The notes: generated by a model from the letters alone, not told the origin. DNA of 64,000 nucleotides from Diatrype stigma (GCA_022225965.2 JAKJXP020000051.1:248001-312000); one strand, 5' to 3'; counted from the stretch's first letter, positions 24,501 through 36,812 are shown. Program-made: numbers and translations.

Positions 24501-24563
24501 TGGCGGAGACAACAACACTTCATCGCCAACCGGACGATGGCTAGGGCCAAAGTTACTATGCAT
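21551..24563 (-). CDS. MFS sugar/polyol transporter, 13 exons
   Basis: Predicted plasma-membrane sugar or polyol transporter of the major facilitator superfamily. I assembled 13 exons: 24371-24563, 23671-24285, 23591-23619, 23469-23533, 23180-23414, 22892-23120, 22631-22756, 22378-22569, 22297-22326, 22212-22242, 22132-22156, 22017-22081 and 21551-21911. They total 732 codons with consistent phase at every junction and GT-AG ends. A cytosolic N-terminal extension of about 135 residues precedes the first membrane helix (LIVSICVAIAAFLQG). Family signatures are NDRLGRRGA in the first half, ESPRFYMRKG after helix 6, IDTLGRRKW in the second half, GPIPFTLASESFPLSHREV, and EETKERSLE at the end. The four exons of 25-31 nt are unusually small. 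The substrate cannot be told from sequence. Confidence 0.88.
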
Positions 24564-25606
24564 CGGATCACGGCTTGATCAAGTCTCGTAGATAGATATG
24601 GGACGTCTGCGAATATGTGGTGCAGCAAAACGATCCGAGCCACAATCGTCGAATGAAGGATCAAGGGAAACGTTAAAGCCTGAGGGAGGTGAAGCCTTGG
24701 AAGTCAAGCTCAGGCTCTGGAGTCTGGTATGTGACTATTACTACATTGCCAGTATCGTAAGAAGGTTCTAGACATCATGCAAGATGACAAGCACAAGCGA
24801 AGACGAGCCTGGTTATCACAGTATGTCTTACCTATGTATTCCTTCTTGTATCACCCCGCACGCCCCGGATAACCCTAAGCCCGGATTTCAGCTATGAGAG
24901 TAGAAGCAGGCTGCGTGTGTATGACTACAATGAGGCAGGAGGCTTTCTTGGCAAGCAAGTCGCCAAGTTGGACACCGTGAAGAAGCGAAGGACGCCGGGC
25001 AGGACATCATGAACTATACATTCCAGTACTAAGATTGTCAATATTATTTATTATATAATAGTAGCGACCTGCAATTGTTCGGGATTTTATTTAACTCGAT
25101 ACTTGCGTATGGATTGCTCATTGCATGATAGGAAAGAAAGGCATATGCCTTGACTACGACCCGGCTAGCCTTCGAGTCATAAGACAGCTTACCGTTTCGG
25201 TGTATATACAGCTCGTGGCCATGTGTGTGTAGCACACGGAAAGGATCATCGTGGTGTAATTCCTAGACCAATAGGGAGTTCTGTCTGGCTTACGACCATG
25301 CACTCGTCGCAAGCATTGCCACCCCACAGTGCTGCGGCCCATCTCTAAGCCTCAGTCACAAGATGTAGAGGGCAGAGGGACCTGAGCTCGATCACACGCA
25401 AATCTGTGCGACCCCATGGGGTTTGCACCATCCTATACCACCCGAGAAGCGACCTGTTCTGACCTTCCTCTTTGCCCAACTCCAACCCCTCATACCAACC
25501 ACTCGCACAGCGATAGAAACAATGCCGATGAAGCCATACATATCCCCACTTTTACCTTTATATACCTATACCTACTTTTAAAGTCTGGTGGCATTATGAC
25601 ATAGAC
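24564..25606. other. Intergenic region, transporter / ankyrin gene
   Basis: It holds the 5' side of both divergent genes. The short frames in it lack family resemblance. A TATATACCTATACCTAC stretch at about 25560-25576 lies just upstream of the ankyrin start and may be core promoter. Confidence 0.45.
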
Positions 25607-28055
25607 ATGGAACCCCTAGAGCTTGCAGCTAGTATTGTGGGCATTATAGGATTCAGTGCCAAAGTGTCACTGCTCGTCTATAAGTTTGCCCAAGAGGTCC
25701 ACGGCGTTCCGGAGTCTCTGAAGCTCTTCGGTGACACATTGCAAAGATTGAGTGACGCACTTCAACAAATCCCCGGGGTTGTGAAAGATAGCAAAAGCGA
25801 TTCAGAGAAACAGCACATTGGCAGTATTGAAAGAATCAGTAATGACTGCTTTAAGCTGCTCCAAGACCTCGAGCGTGACCTACCAGAACTATGCGAGAGC
25901 CCAAGCCGCGTCAGGCGAGTCGGTGCAGCACTTGGTGCAGCACTTGACATGAAATTCAACGAAAAGGCGATACAGGAGAAGCTCGATGCTATCCAGCGCT
26001 ATACACAGTCTCTCACTCTCAGTCTTGAAGTGTTCTCCTTGTGAGTACACCCTGGAACTGTCAAGCCCTGAATTTACCATCTCGTTGCACCGGGCGGCGG
26101 GCACTGACTAGTCTTCCATTCTCGAAAACCATCTTAGACGAAAACTATCCCACATAGATGAACATGTAAGCGAAATTCTTTACAAACTCGATACTCTCAG
26201 TTTGCCTGTACAAAGCGCCCAAGGCAACGCCTCCGAAACCCTCCTAGCTCCTGATGAGGAACCAGACCGCCCCAGATTCTCTCGGACGAACTCCCAGATC
26301 ACAGAAAGATACAACGAGACAATCGTGGCATGGCGCGAAAGCATCATCAACGTCACGAGGGATCCATCTATCAGAAACTCACCCACGACATCATCCCCGA
26401 CACCATTTAGTGCAGAGGACCACATATTACCAGGCAGAAACAATTCTGTGGCGGCGGAATGGGATATCGAAGCGCTCAAGATTAGCGAGCAAGGGGTTAA
26501 AGACTTGACGAAAAAGGGGCTTTATTTACAAGCGTCCAAGCAGCAAAAAGAGAGCATACAATACCGCCAAAAGCTTTCACACTCACGACCGTTCCCTCCA
26601 GAGGAGAGAGCGGACATGGAGGAGATACGTGCTGACCTTCTCCTTAACTGCACTACGGTAGCATGTCTACGGGAAGCGGCATCGATACTAGAGGGTCTAC
26701 TGCAGAGAGAGGGGTTTCTTACGAGCGAACGTAGAAACCTCGAGAGGCAGGGCCGCCTACATCTCAAACTTGGGCATTTGCTCACCCAGCCTGAGAGAAT
26801 TGGGCGCGATCCAGACATCGCCTCGGCCAAACGTCATTTGAAACAAGCTATGACGTTGTTGGGGGATATGGAGTCCCCGCCCGATGACGACCTGATGAAA
26901 GCGCACAAGCTCTTGGTTCCCATACTTCGATCGGAAGGGAATGCCATCGAAGCTGAAGCCCACGAGAAATGGATGCTCAGGCGACGAGAATCCAACGTAT
27001 CATCATCCGAAGGGCACAGACTATCGCCCAGCATATCGAGCGAAGGGATATCCTTGGCACCCACTACGAGTACATCGACCTCGGCTTCGCACGGATTCAG
27101 TAGCGGCGACATAGGCGGTGCATCGAAGGTATTCGAGTGGTGCGAACGTCTTCACCTCCAAGGCTGTCCTCCCGACTGCCACGAACAACACTGCTATCCG
27201 TACTCCCCACAATTTCGATTTGACAAGCCCCTGAAAGATGGCCTCTCCCCGTTTCATCGTGCGATCCGGGGGGGCCACTTGGAGGAGGTCAAAGAGATGG
27301 CCGCAGAAGTCTGCATGGCGGACGCCAACACCTCATCCAAACTCCTGTTTCTGGCTGCAGAATCACGCAGCGCCCCAATGGCGAGATTCTTAGTCTCGTA
27401 CGGTGTCTCCATGTACGACTGCGATTCCGCAACGGGAATGACTGCCCTACATTACTGCCAAGTGGGGGACCGGCACAGGGGTGTCACGATTTCCGAATAC
27501 ATTTTGGATGTCTACCCTGATTGTCTCAATACACAGGACAAGCAAGGTCGCACTGCTCTGTTCCTTGCGGTCGAAAATAGCCACCGGAGAATGGCGCAGA
27601 TGTTGCTGAGGAGGGGAGCTAACCCCAACATCCACGATAACTATAGTAGAACCTGCCTTCATCTTGCCGTCGAAGCATATGCATCCGAGAAACCACATAA
27701 CACCAGAAGCCAAGCAATGGTGAAAGGTCTTCTTGATCATCGAGCTGACCCCAATGTCCGAGACAACACCGACAAGACGCCTCTGTACCTCGCAGCGGAT
27801 CTAGGCAACGTGCAAATCGTCGACTATTTACTTCATGCCGGCGCCGATGTGAACGGGAGGGGCGTATTAAACGAGACGCCATTGATAGCGGCTATAAAAC
27901 ATCATCACCTTCCTGTAGTGAAGAAACTTGTTGCCTCGGGGGCTGATCCCACTTTACGCGACAAGCATAATAACGATGCTTTTTATTATGCTACAGGGTC
28001 CCGCCGTCGAGAGCTTCTCAGGGCACTGCCTGGACGACACACCTCGTTTATTTGA
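25607..28055 (+). CDS. Ankyrin-repeat protein with STAND-type fungal N-terminal domain
   Basis: Two exons, 25607-26040 and 26138-28055, give 783 aa. The intron starts GTGAGT, ends CTTAG and keeps phase. The first ~145 residues (LELAASIVGIIGFSAKVSLL, then helices with LQRLSDAL and LLQDLERDL) resemble the helical N-terminal domain at the front of fungal NACHT/STAND proteins. A Ser/Thr-rich middle (about 185-330) and a helical tetratricopeptide-like stretch (about 250-390) follow. At least six ankyrin repeats occupy about 512-762; GRTALFLAVENSH, KTPLYLAADLGN and ETPLIAAIKHHH are the clearest. No NACHT or NB-ARC NTPase is present, so it is either an adaptor or a receptor-like protein without a nucleotide switch. 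Function is inferred only. Confidence 0.85.
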
Positions 28056-29369
28056 ATCGAGATAAGTAAGACGAACAGGAACAGTCGAAGCTGGTCGGTG
28101 TTTACGATAAGCTGACGGAGTTTGTTTACCCATATTTGCAACATCAACTCCCCCGCTCGGGCATGCTGAATGAAACTTCAGCCACCAGGTCACAGTCTTG
28201 TAAGGCTAGATAGAGCTATACGCCACAAGCCTAGACAGAACCCGAAGAACATGGCGGATGCGGATCTCAGGAAGTGAAGTGTCGGATTGATGGCGCCTTT
28301 AAGGAGACATTACATAGGGTTGTGGGCGATTATTAGTATATAACTAAGCTTTCTAAGTTTAAGAGGGGTTGATGGCTCCTTTATACGTAGCACGACCCCC
28401 TTGCGCCCCTGATTTGCACTACCAATCAATACGCGTCAGGGGTTAGCAACTTACACTCACCGACTTGACGAATACTTGTGCGTATCATGATAGAATAGCA
28501 ACTATGTTATAAATAGCAACGGATATACAATATTTTGAGAATCAGAAATCAGCATTTACATATCCGATTCTGATAAAGGTGACTTGATGGACGTATTAGC
28601 TGCTAGGTGCAGGGTAGAATTGTGTAATGCTTTCCTTCAGTTGGGTGATGCACTATGCCAATTGAGCCAACAGGATGAATCTGGCTGATGTGATAAAGGA
28701 TGCATGCAGTAAGGGATGCAGCACGAACTTGATGATATTGGGCTGATTGGATGTTTACTTGTGGTTCAGGAGCTCAAGACTCAAGTTGCTCGGGTACTAC
28801 ACCAACAACCAACTCCAAACATCTATATCCCTGTGTTCAAACAGTCTCCTCTGATGTTCATGATAAATGCGCTCTTGCTAGTAAATATTAATATACATCC
28901 CCCCTGCTATACTGCCTGCTGAATTGCGGCACAGGTGGAGCTGACAGAATTCGGCTAACTATGTATGCCATCGTCCCCGTTGGATTCACGGCTGTGCATC
29001 ACGAAACTTCTTACGCGGCCTTTTGGCTAGCAGTTCCTAATATTCCACCCCGCATATATTTTTCTTAACGATTGGGTAAATGCTATCCTGCCCGCAACGC
29101 CACGACAGCCCTACGGTTCCGCCATAGTAACTGAATCACCTACCAACTCCACCGATTGTCTTGTATGCTCCCTAGTCGTCGATTCAACAGGGGCATCTTT
29201 ACATTCAGAGGTGACAAACAAAAGGGTCGACTTTATCGTAGGGGAGGCAATTGACGACTTGCCCAGGGGTTTGAGCGTTTCTTAAGACACCATTGAGAGA
29301 AACATCTCAGATCCAGATACCTCAATTGCTATTGGACTACACGATTGCACGCCAGCGGCATCTGGATAA
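28056..29369. other. 1.3-kb intergenic region
   Basis: It separates the ankyrin and GMC genes, both on the plus strand. The only sizable frames are shadows under 70 codons. I see no tRNA or repeat. Confidence 0.5.
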
Positions 29370-31430
29370 ATGGCGTCCGAATCACACGACTACGATTTTA
29401 TTATCGTTGGCGGTGGCACTGCTGGACTTGTCGTTGCAGCTCGCCTTTCGGAAGACCCTAGCCAACACATTCTCGTGCTAGAAGCTGGTGCTGATCATAG
29501 CGAAGACCCTCGAGTTAAGACCCCAGCATTTTATATGGCTACCATGAAGACCGATATGGATTGGGACTTCGAGACGGAGGCGCAGGTAAGGTTTTCTCCC
29601 AAATACACCCCAGAACCCCGCGATATAGGACTCTAGGTTAAACCAATGACAGGGAAAACTCAATGGTAGGAAAGTGAACTTGAATCAAGTGAGTATCTTT
29701 CTAGTTTCCGTCAACCTGCTTCAAGAGTGTCCAGTCCACTATAGTGGTCTTGACTTGCTTTTGCAGTATCCCACGAGTAAGGCCAAGTTTTCTGAGAGAG
29801 GGGGGACGCCCCAAGACAATGCTGATTTCAAGTTCCCGTGTAGGGCAAAGCGCTTGGTGGTTCGAGTATCATGAATGCACATGTCTTTGCTCACCCTACG
29901 AAGAAGTTGATCGACACTTGGGCCTCCCTGGGAAACGACGGTTGGGACTGGGAAGGCCTTCGCGATTATTATACCAGGGCCTTCACCACTCCACAAGTAC
30001 CCCCTGACCTAGAGAAGACCTTAGGTATTGCGAACTGGACGACGAAAGATGCTGTTGGTCAAGGTCCGATTCGGGTCTCCTTTCCTGGCAACCCCCTTCA
30101 TCCTATTCGTGAGAGTTGGGCAGAGACTTTCCAAGGCCTAGGATACCGTATGAAAGACAACCTTTGGACCGACCCATTAGCAGGGATCGGAGCCTTCAGC
30201 AACTTCGCGACCATAGATCCCGACCGAAAGGACAGAAATCACACCGCCAAGACCTATTATTATCCTATCCGGGATCGGAAGAACTTGAAAGTGTTGACTA
30301 AGGCCGTTGTCGAGAAGGTTCTGGTTGAAGGAAAGCCGATGAAAGCTGTCGGGGTTCAGTACCAGTACGAGTCCGAACCGAAGGTGGCTATCGCACGAAA
30401 GGAGGTGATTATCGCTGCCGGTGTTTTCCAATCCCCCAAACTGCTAGAGCTATCCGGCATTGGGAATGCAAATCTTCTTTCCCAGCATGGTATTCAAGTC
30501 GTCAAGAACCTCACAGGCGTCGGGGAAAACCTCCAAGACCATCTTGTCTGTGACATCGTCCCTGAAGCCGTGAATGGTTTGGAGACCCTCGACGCCCTAC
30601 AAGACCCGGAAGTGTTAAGGCAGGCCATGCACGATTTTGCTGCAAACCATACTGGTCTCCTCACTTCTGCCGGCATCAAAACGTTCGCCTACATGCCTGT
30701 GGCGAGACACCATTCCGAAGAAGGCCGAGAAGCGTTAAAGGAACTGCTCAAGAAAAGCCAGCCTTCCATCGGAGAGGATTCCATCCAAGGGCGAGCTAGG
30801 AACTTAGCATATTATAATATAGCCAAAACGTCCTTGCTCGACCCACAAACACCATCGGCTGCTTACCTCACAGCCATCGCACAAAATCCTCTCGCGCTAG
30901 ACCCTATCACTGGGGAGCGGATGCCTCCGAGCCCAGGCGGACACGTTTGTTTTGCCGCCGTGCTTGCTCAGCCGCTCTCCCGCGGATGCGTTCATATCCA
31001 GTCTCGTGATTCATTGGAGGCTCCCGCCATTGATCCAAGCTACTTGACGAACCCCTTGGATCTCGAAATTTTTGCAGAGCACATGCTTTTCCTCCACGTC
31101 CTTGCCACCACACCTCCTCTTAGCAACCTAGTTAAACAGCCACTGCAGCTAGACACACCTTCCGCCCACTTTCATGATCTAGATGCCGCGAAGAAGTACG
31201 TCCAGTCCCGGGCTTTCTCGATGTGGCATCCCGCTGGGACGTGTGCGATGTTGCCCGAGGACAAAGGAGGTGTTGTCGATACGCAGTTGAAGGTGTATGG
31301 GGTGGGGAATCTCCGTGTTGTTGACTCTAGCATCGTCCCGATACTCCCCCCTGGCCACTTGCAGTCTACGGTGTACGCAGTTGCCGAGAAGGCCGCGGAT
31401 CTCATAAAGAAGGAATATGGGTTGGTGTAG
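29370..31430 (+). CDS. GMC-family FAD oxidoreductase
   Basis: Flavoenzyme of the glucose-methanol-choline family, oxidising an alcohol or sugar substrate. Exons 29370-29585, 29653-29688 and 29844-31430 give 612 aa in consistent phase. The second intron (155 nt) removes a stretch that would otherwise break the FAD-binding GKALGGSS motif. The ADP-binding fold DFIIVGGGTAGLV is at residues 9-21 and LVLEAG follows. The C-terminal active site has WHPAGTCAM with His546 and PPGHLQST with His589, the His-His arrangement usual for the family. There is no N-terminal signal peptide, so an intracellular enzyme is likely, unlike secreted aryl-alcohol oxidases. The precise substrate is unknown. Confidence 0.92.
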
Positions 31431-32298
31431 GCGGGGGGGATGGCGAGGATTGTGAGGCGAGGATGATTTTCTACGAAACAAACGCCAAGCACTTTCCAGA
31501 ATGTCACTAAGTAAAGTATAGAGTGGTGTCATAGAGTTTAGGCCCTTGGTCAACGTCGATCTGTAGCTAGGTAGCTGTGCTCCTGGGGGTTGGTCGTCAT
31601 GTGTGCGGACTCAGGACTGTAGTTGCTGCAATACGTTGTCGATTTTCCGATGCATACTCCTACTAGGTAATAGGTACTTAACCATTTGGCATATGTGATA
31701 TATCGAATGCACGTAGTACCTACAACTGCTACAGTAGACCAGGTTCGGGGTTCTACATGTATATGCATATGTTGATATGTTGAACAGTGGTAGATCATGC
31801 TGTAGTAGACGATGCGGAGCGGGACGTTACGGTGTATGTATGTATGTTGTATTGTTGACAACTACCTCAGCCACTAAGCCACCGATGCTTCTGGCGGGCA
31901 ACTGGGAATGGCAGATGCCCTCATTGGCCCTGCCAAAAGGCCTGAGTTTACAAGGCAAACATCTTAGAGACTATCAAGATATATAAACGGCAACAGCGCA
32001 GCGGATGCAGCGTTTGCCAAGTATAGTTGGTGTCCTTCGACGCACCCGACTCATAACCAAGCCTCCCATTTGATTTGATTTGATTTGATTCGTGGTAATT
32101 AATGCTGTGCCGCGGGTGGCTGGCGTTACAGTGGATTGTCGACCAATGCAAGGCAACCTCGGCTGTCACGACATGCGGACTTAAGTTCACCGCGTCTTTC
32201 GCAAAGGCGACTTCTTCGCATGGGACGAGTGTCGTCGAGAACATCCACCATGGCCATCTCGAGGCACTAGGTAGAAGGCAGACGATCTGATCCTCGGA
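31431..32298. other. Intergenic region between GMC and acyl-CoA synthetase genes
   Basis: No gene is supported. A (TTTGA)-type short tandem run lies at about 32068-32090. The final part is the presumed promoter of the acyl-CoA synthetase gene. Confidence 0.45.
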
Positions 32299-34281
32299 AT
32301 GGCCTGTAAGTCTGCAGTCTTGAGCGAATGTTAAAGGTACCGAGTAATAGAGATAAGCTACGCGTGCTGATCATCTGTGGCTACTGATCTAGTGACAGCA
32401 GTGGGAGCCGCTGCCGGCACAATCGCCTTGGGGGCTTACCTGGACGCCCGGTTTCACATACGCCATGATCTCCGCAACGGTAACAACCGAAGTCGGGCGG
32501 CTGCGGGCATGAACTTCGTGGCCGAGAGGGCCAAAGTAGGGAAGCTGTTCCTCTATAACGAGCTCGAAGATGCTGTGGGCACACCGAAGGGCGACTACCT
32601 CTTCCTCATATTTGAGGATCGCCAATGGACCTTTGCCGAGTTCTTCCACGCCTTGCAACCCGTCGGCAACTGGCTTATGAAGGACTTGGGCGTGCAGAAG
32701 GGTGACATGGTTGCGCTGTATGGCGGGAACAGCCCAGAATACTTGATGCTGCTGTTTGCACTAGAAGCCATCGGAGCCAAAGCTGCGCTCGTCAACTGCA
32801 ATCTCACTGCGCAACCTCTTGTTCACTGCATCCGGCTCAGTGGCGCTCGCTTGGTCCTTGCGGATGCCGGATCTCGTTCGCTCATCTCCCCTGTCGAGGG
32901 GGAACTCGAAGGGCTCGACGCGAAAGCCAAAGTTACGTACTACGATACCACCTCCATCGCCGCCCTGACAGACAGGGAGCCTCTCCCACCCTCACGCCGT
33001 CAAGGTGCCAGCCCCATGGATGTGAGCAGCCTGTTGTACACGTCCGGTACCACGGGCATGCCCAAAGCTACGGTGATGACTCGGGCACGACTACTCGCTT
33101 TCCTTCGAATGAGTCACAGCCATTTCCTTCAGCCCGGAGACCGCTTGTATACATGCCTTCCCCTGTACCATGCCACGGCCCTCATACTCGGTGTCTATTT
33201 CTGTCTGGGAGCGGGAGCCGTCGTGGTCCTGTCGTCGAAGTTCTCTCACGCGAGGTTCTGGCCCGAAGTCCATTCCTCGCAAGCCACCCACATCCAGTAC
33301 ATAGGAGAGCTGGCGCGATACTTGCTCAATGCGCCCCCGAGCCCGCTCGATCGGGGGCATAAAGTCCGGTTGGCTTGGGGCAACGGTATGCGACCCGATG
33401 TCTGGGAACGGTTTCGAGAGCGGTTTGGGATCGAGTGCATCTATGAGCTGTATGGCGCCTCGGACGGGATGTTCCAAAGCACCAACCCTAACCGTGGGCC
33501 GTTTACACGCAATGCCGTGGGCGTGCAAGGGCTCTTGTGGCACTGGTGGAACGGACGCGACCAGAAGCGCGTGCGCATCGATCCAGACACCCAGGAGATT
33601 CTCAGAGGGGGGAGTGGTTTCGCTATCGAGTGCAAGCCCAACGAAGCAGGCGAGGCTATTGTTCGCATGAACCCGAGTGCACCCGACCAAGGCACCCCGA
33701 CCTATTACAAGAACCACGAAGCCGCGGTCAAGAGGCGCATCGCTGACGTCTTCGAGAAGGGCGATCTTTGGTTTCGGTCTGGCGACCTGATGCGACTCGA
33801 TGCTGACGGTCGGCTGTACTTTGTCGACCGGCTCGGGGACACGTTCCGCTGGCATTCGGAGAACGTGTCGACGAATGAGGTCGCTGACATTGTCGGTGGG
33901 TTTCCGCAGGTCGTTGAGGTCAATGTATACGGAGTGGCCGTACCCCATGCCGACGGGAGGGCAGGCTGTGCCGCCATTGTGCCTAACACGAAAGAAATCG
34001 ATTGGAAGGGACTAGCGGAGCATTGTCTTGCGCAGCTGCCACGATATGCCGTGCCTATATTTATCAGAGTGGTTGATGCGCTCGAACATACGAGCACGAT
34101 GAAACTGCAGAAAGGCACCCTTCGCAACGAAGGGATCGACCTGGATCGTATGGAGCAAGCACTCCAAGATCGGGATGGGAGACTAGACCCGATCTATTGG
34201 TTGCCACCGGGGTCCAATATCTATGTGCCCTTTACCAAGAAAGAACTTGGCGAGCTACGACAGGGGCAGCATAAATTGTAG
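32299..34281 (+). CDS. Very-long-chain acyl-CoA synthetase / fatty acid transport protein family
   Basis: AMP-forming enzyme that activates fatty acids to acyl-CoA. The long frame has no ATG at its front, only GTG at 32377. A 7-nt exon at 32299-32305 (ATGGCCT) followed by GTAAGT at 32306 joins to 32393 after an ATCTAG acceptor. The result begins MALTAVGAAAG, a typical FATP-like hydrophobic N-terminus, and gives 631 aa. Adenylation motifs are present: LLYTSGTTGMPK at about 215-227, YELYGASDG near 352-360, WFRSGDL near 462-468, GDTFRWHSENVST near 485-497, and the C-terminal lysine region TMKLQKGTLR. The protein ends QHKL, a PTS1-like but non-canonical peroxisomal tail. It follows the GMC gene in the same direction, 870 bp downstream. 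Confidence 0.88.
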
Positions 34282-34779
34282 TTTTGAGACCAATGCGTTT
34301 CATGTAGATAGGTATAATGAGATCAGTCGTTTACGGCAAGTACCATATAATGCCTAATATCGTGCTATAAAAGCTTCTCGAACATCTCCAGTTATGCGTA
34401 GGTGTTTTAGCACCTAAGTGTAATGAAATCATTAATAACCTTGATTTCTTATTATGGGCATATCCGAAAAGCATATTATTCGGAAAAGCCAGATTTATAT
34501 ATGGTTCGATATAAGTCATATATCCGTACATTCGCAAATGGCCGAACCGTCCAACCTATCCGTCGTTTGGCATTGACGGGATATAGTACCTCCGTACATC
34601 CTGTTGGGTGTCAACGCATAGGTGCAGCCAATCCTCGGGTTGGTGGTGTCGGACAGCAGGCACGCCCTGAATCGACGTGGTCTTTGATCATCCCAACCCC
34701 TCGCATTTATTCCCAAGGTGTTTGAAATGTTTACTTCTATTAGGTCACTCCAAGCCCCTATCGACATCAATGAATAGAT
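34282..34779. other. Intergenic region before SET-MYND gene
   Basis: A 498-bp space between two plus-strand genes. No gene or repeat is recognised. Confidence 0.45.
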
Positions 34780-36518
34780 ATGGATCCAGCCTCGGGCTCT
34801 CCCTCGCAACGTGTTCAGTACAAGCCTCTCGACGCTTCCCGGTCTGAGTTCCCTGCGGCAATTTCCATTGCAAACGACAATAGTGGAAACATGGAGGGGG
34901 CAGGAGACGCAAAATTGCAGAGCATAACGGGCAATCCCATGTACGTTTTGCAGGATGTGCCGGGGAAAGGAAAGGGTCTCGTCGCAACCGAAAAGATCTC
35001 CAAGGGCACGCGAATTCTCTCCGAAGAGGCCGTCATTACAATAAGTGAATCGGTCGTCAGCGAGCGGGCTCGAACATCCATCTGCAAGCAAGTTGAAGCC
35101 CTTAGCGAAGACCAGCGGCGAGACTTCCTATCCATGCACAATATTCACCCATACAGGAATGCCGCTGAGCAGTATCTCGGGATTGTTCGAACGAACACCC
35201 TACCTGCCGACGGAGATCAAGGGGCAATCTTCCTAGAAGCATGTCGCATAACCACGCTTGCGATAATAATGCACAGAAGAACTGGAATGAAAGATCAAAC
35301 GACACACAGTGCATGCTCTAAGAGACATCAACAAAGGGGAAGAGATCACAATAACTTACCTAGCCCCTCTCAGGAACCGCGAAGCCCGGCAGAAGGGTCT
35401 TCAGGAAAGGTTCGACTTTACATGTTTGTGCCATCTCTGCTCCTTACCGCTAGAGCAAAGCCAGGAAAGCGACAGGAGATTGGTCGAGATCCACCGCTTG
35501 GATAATGTCATCTACCAACTCGACACAGAGGAGGGGCTTCTGGTAACCCCCCTCCGGACCCTCCGCTACTTCGATCAACAGGTACTTCTCTATAAGGAGC
35601 AAGGACGAGAGGACGTTGGGTATGCGCATGCCTTTGTCAATGCCGCTCAGCTCGTCATCGCCAATAGCGACTTGGCAAGAGGACGCATCTTCGCGGAGAG
35701 GGCGGCGTCAGTTTGGAAGACGACCATTGGCGGCGACAGCACGCTAGCTATCAAGCATCGAGCTCTAGCACAAGACCCTTCGAAGTACGAGTGGTTCGGA
35801 GTCTCAAAGAAGTGGAAGACGAGAGTGGATGAAGCCCCGCAAGGACTCGAACCGAGCGACTTCGAAGACTGGCTTTGGAGGAGGGAGAAGCCACAAGCCC
35901 TGGGACAGCTGGCGAATCTCCGGAGCCGTGCGACATTCCTCGGATTCGCTGATCTCCCAGACGAGAACGGCGTCGACCTGGGGTTTTGGGAGAGAAGCAA
36001 TACAGGTACATACCGACCAAGACGCCATTGGTGCTTCTTTGGCGAGATTGTGGATTTCCATTCGCTATTTCGTCTAGAGATGGAGATCAAGGATGTTGAC
36101 GATACGACAATTCCGCTATTCTTCTATACCGATAGCCGAGGCGATGAATTAGCACCAGGTCAGGTTCAAAAGGGGTACACGGTCGCCATTCTCGACGCAG
36201 AGCGCCACGCATTTATGTTCTCTGAGCCCGGTATCCGCCATGAGGAACCCCAAATGATCAAGGTACTTAAGAAATGATAGTCTACAGCTTCGTTCATGTT
36301 CGCTAATCGAACGGGACGTCGTGTAGATCTTTCCACTGTTACTGGATACGCTGTTAGCGTTGAACGACCAGGTCCAACAGTTCTTAACAGAGATTGATGG
36401 TATGAGAATATGTTACGGGTGTGAAAAAAAGGCAGCCTCTTTGCAACGGTGCAGCAAGTGCTCGTCTTTCTGGTATTGCAATAAAATAAGACTGCCATTA
36501 AGAATCTTTCTTATATAA
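34780..36518 (+). pseudogene. SET-MYND protein, frameshifted and truncated at the AT-rich boundary
   Basis: Member of the fungal SET-domain family with a trailing MYND zinc finger (putative protein lysine methyltransferase). The frame opens at ATG 34780. GKGKGLVATEKISKG at about residues 64-78 is the SET N-terminal signature and EACRI follows near 35250. The NHACDNNAQKNW core lies one frame over (35250-35300), and HALRDINKGEEITITY resumes in a third frame from 35309. Two single-base losses, near 35250 and near 35300, would explain this. An intron at 36263-36326 then joins to IFPLLLDTLLALNDQVQQ and a MYND start, CYGCEKK...RCSKC...FWYCNK. The finger ends there: the last Cys/His ligands are missing, and the reading runs into AT-rich repeat DNA and stops at 36518. 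The frameshifts could be sequencing errors; the truncation seems real. Confidence 0.8.
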
Positions 36519-36731
36519 TGTTAACTTTAATGCTAATATGGGTATAATAAGGCCTGCCAATTAACTGGCTAAAATAAGAAAGGTTATAAGGCAAATTATA
36601 AGCTTTTTAAAAATAACGATTTATAAGAATTATTTATTTTTAAATAAAACGAATTTAATAATTATATTTAATTTTCTTTTTAAGTATTACGTAATTTTTT
36701 ATAGTTTTATAAATTTCTAAGGTATTTATAA

Positions 36732-36812
<81 letters not shown>
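36732..36812. repeat. (ATT)n microsatellite
   Basis: About 27 uninterrupted ATT units, some 200 bp inside the AT-rich block. Confidence 0.95.
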
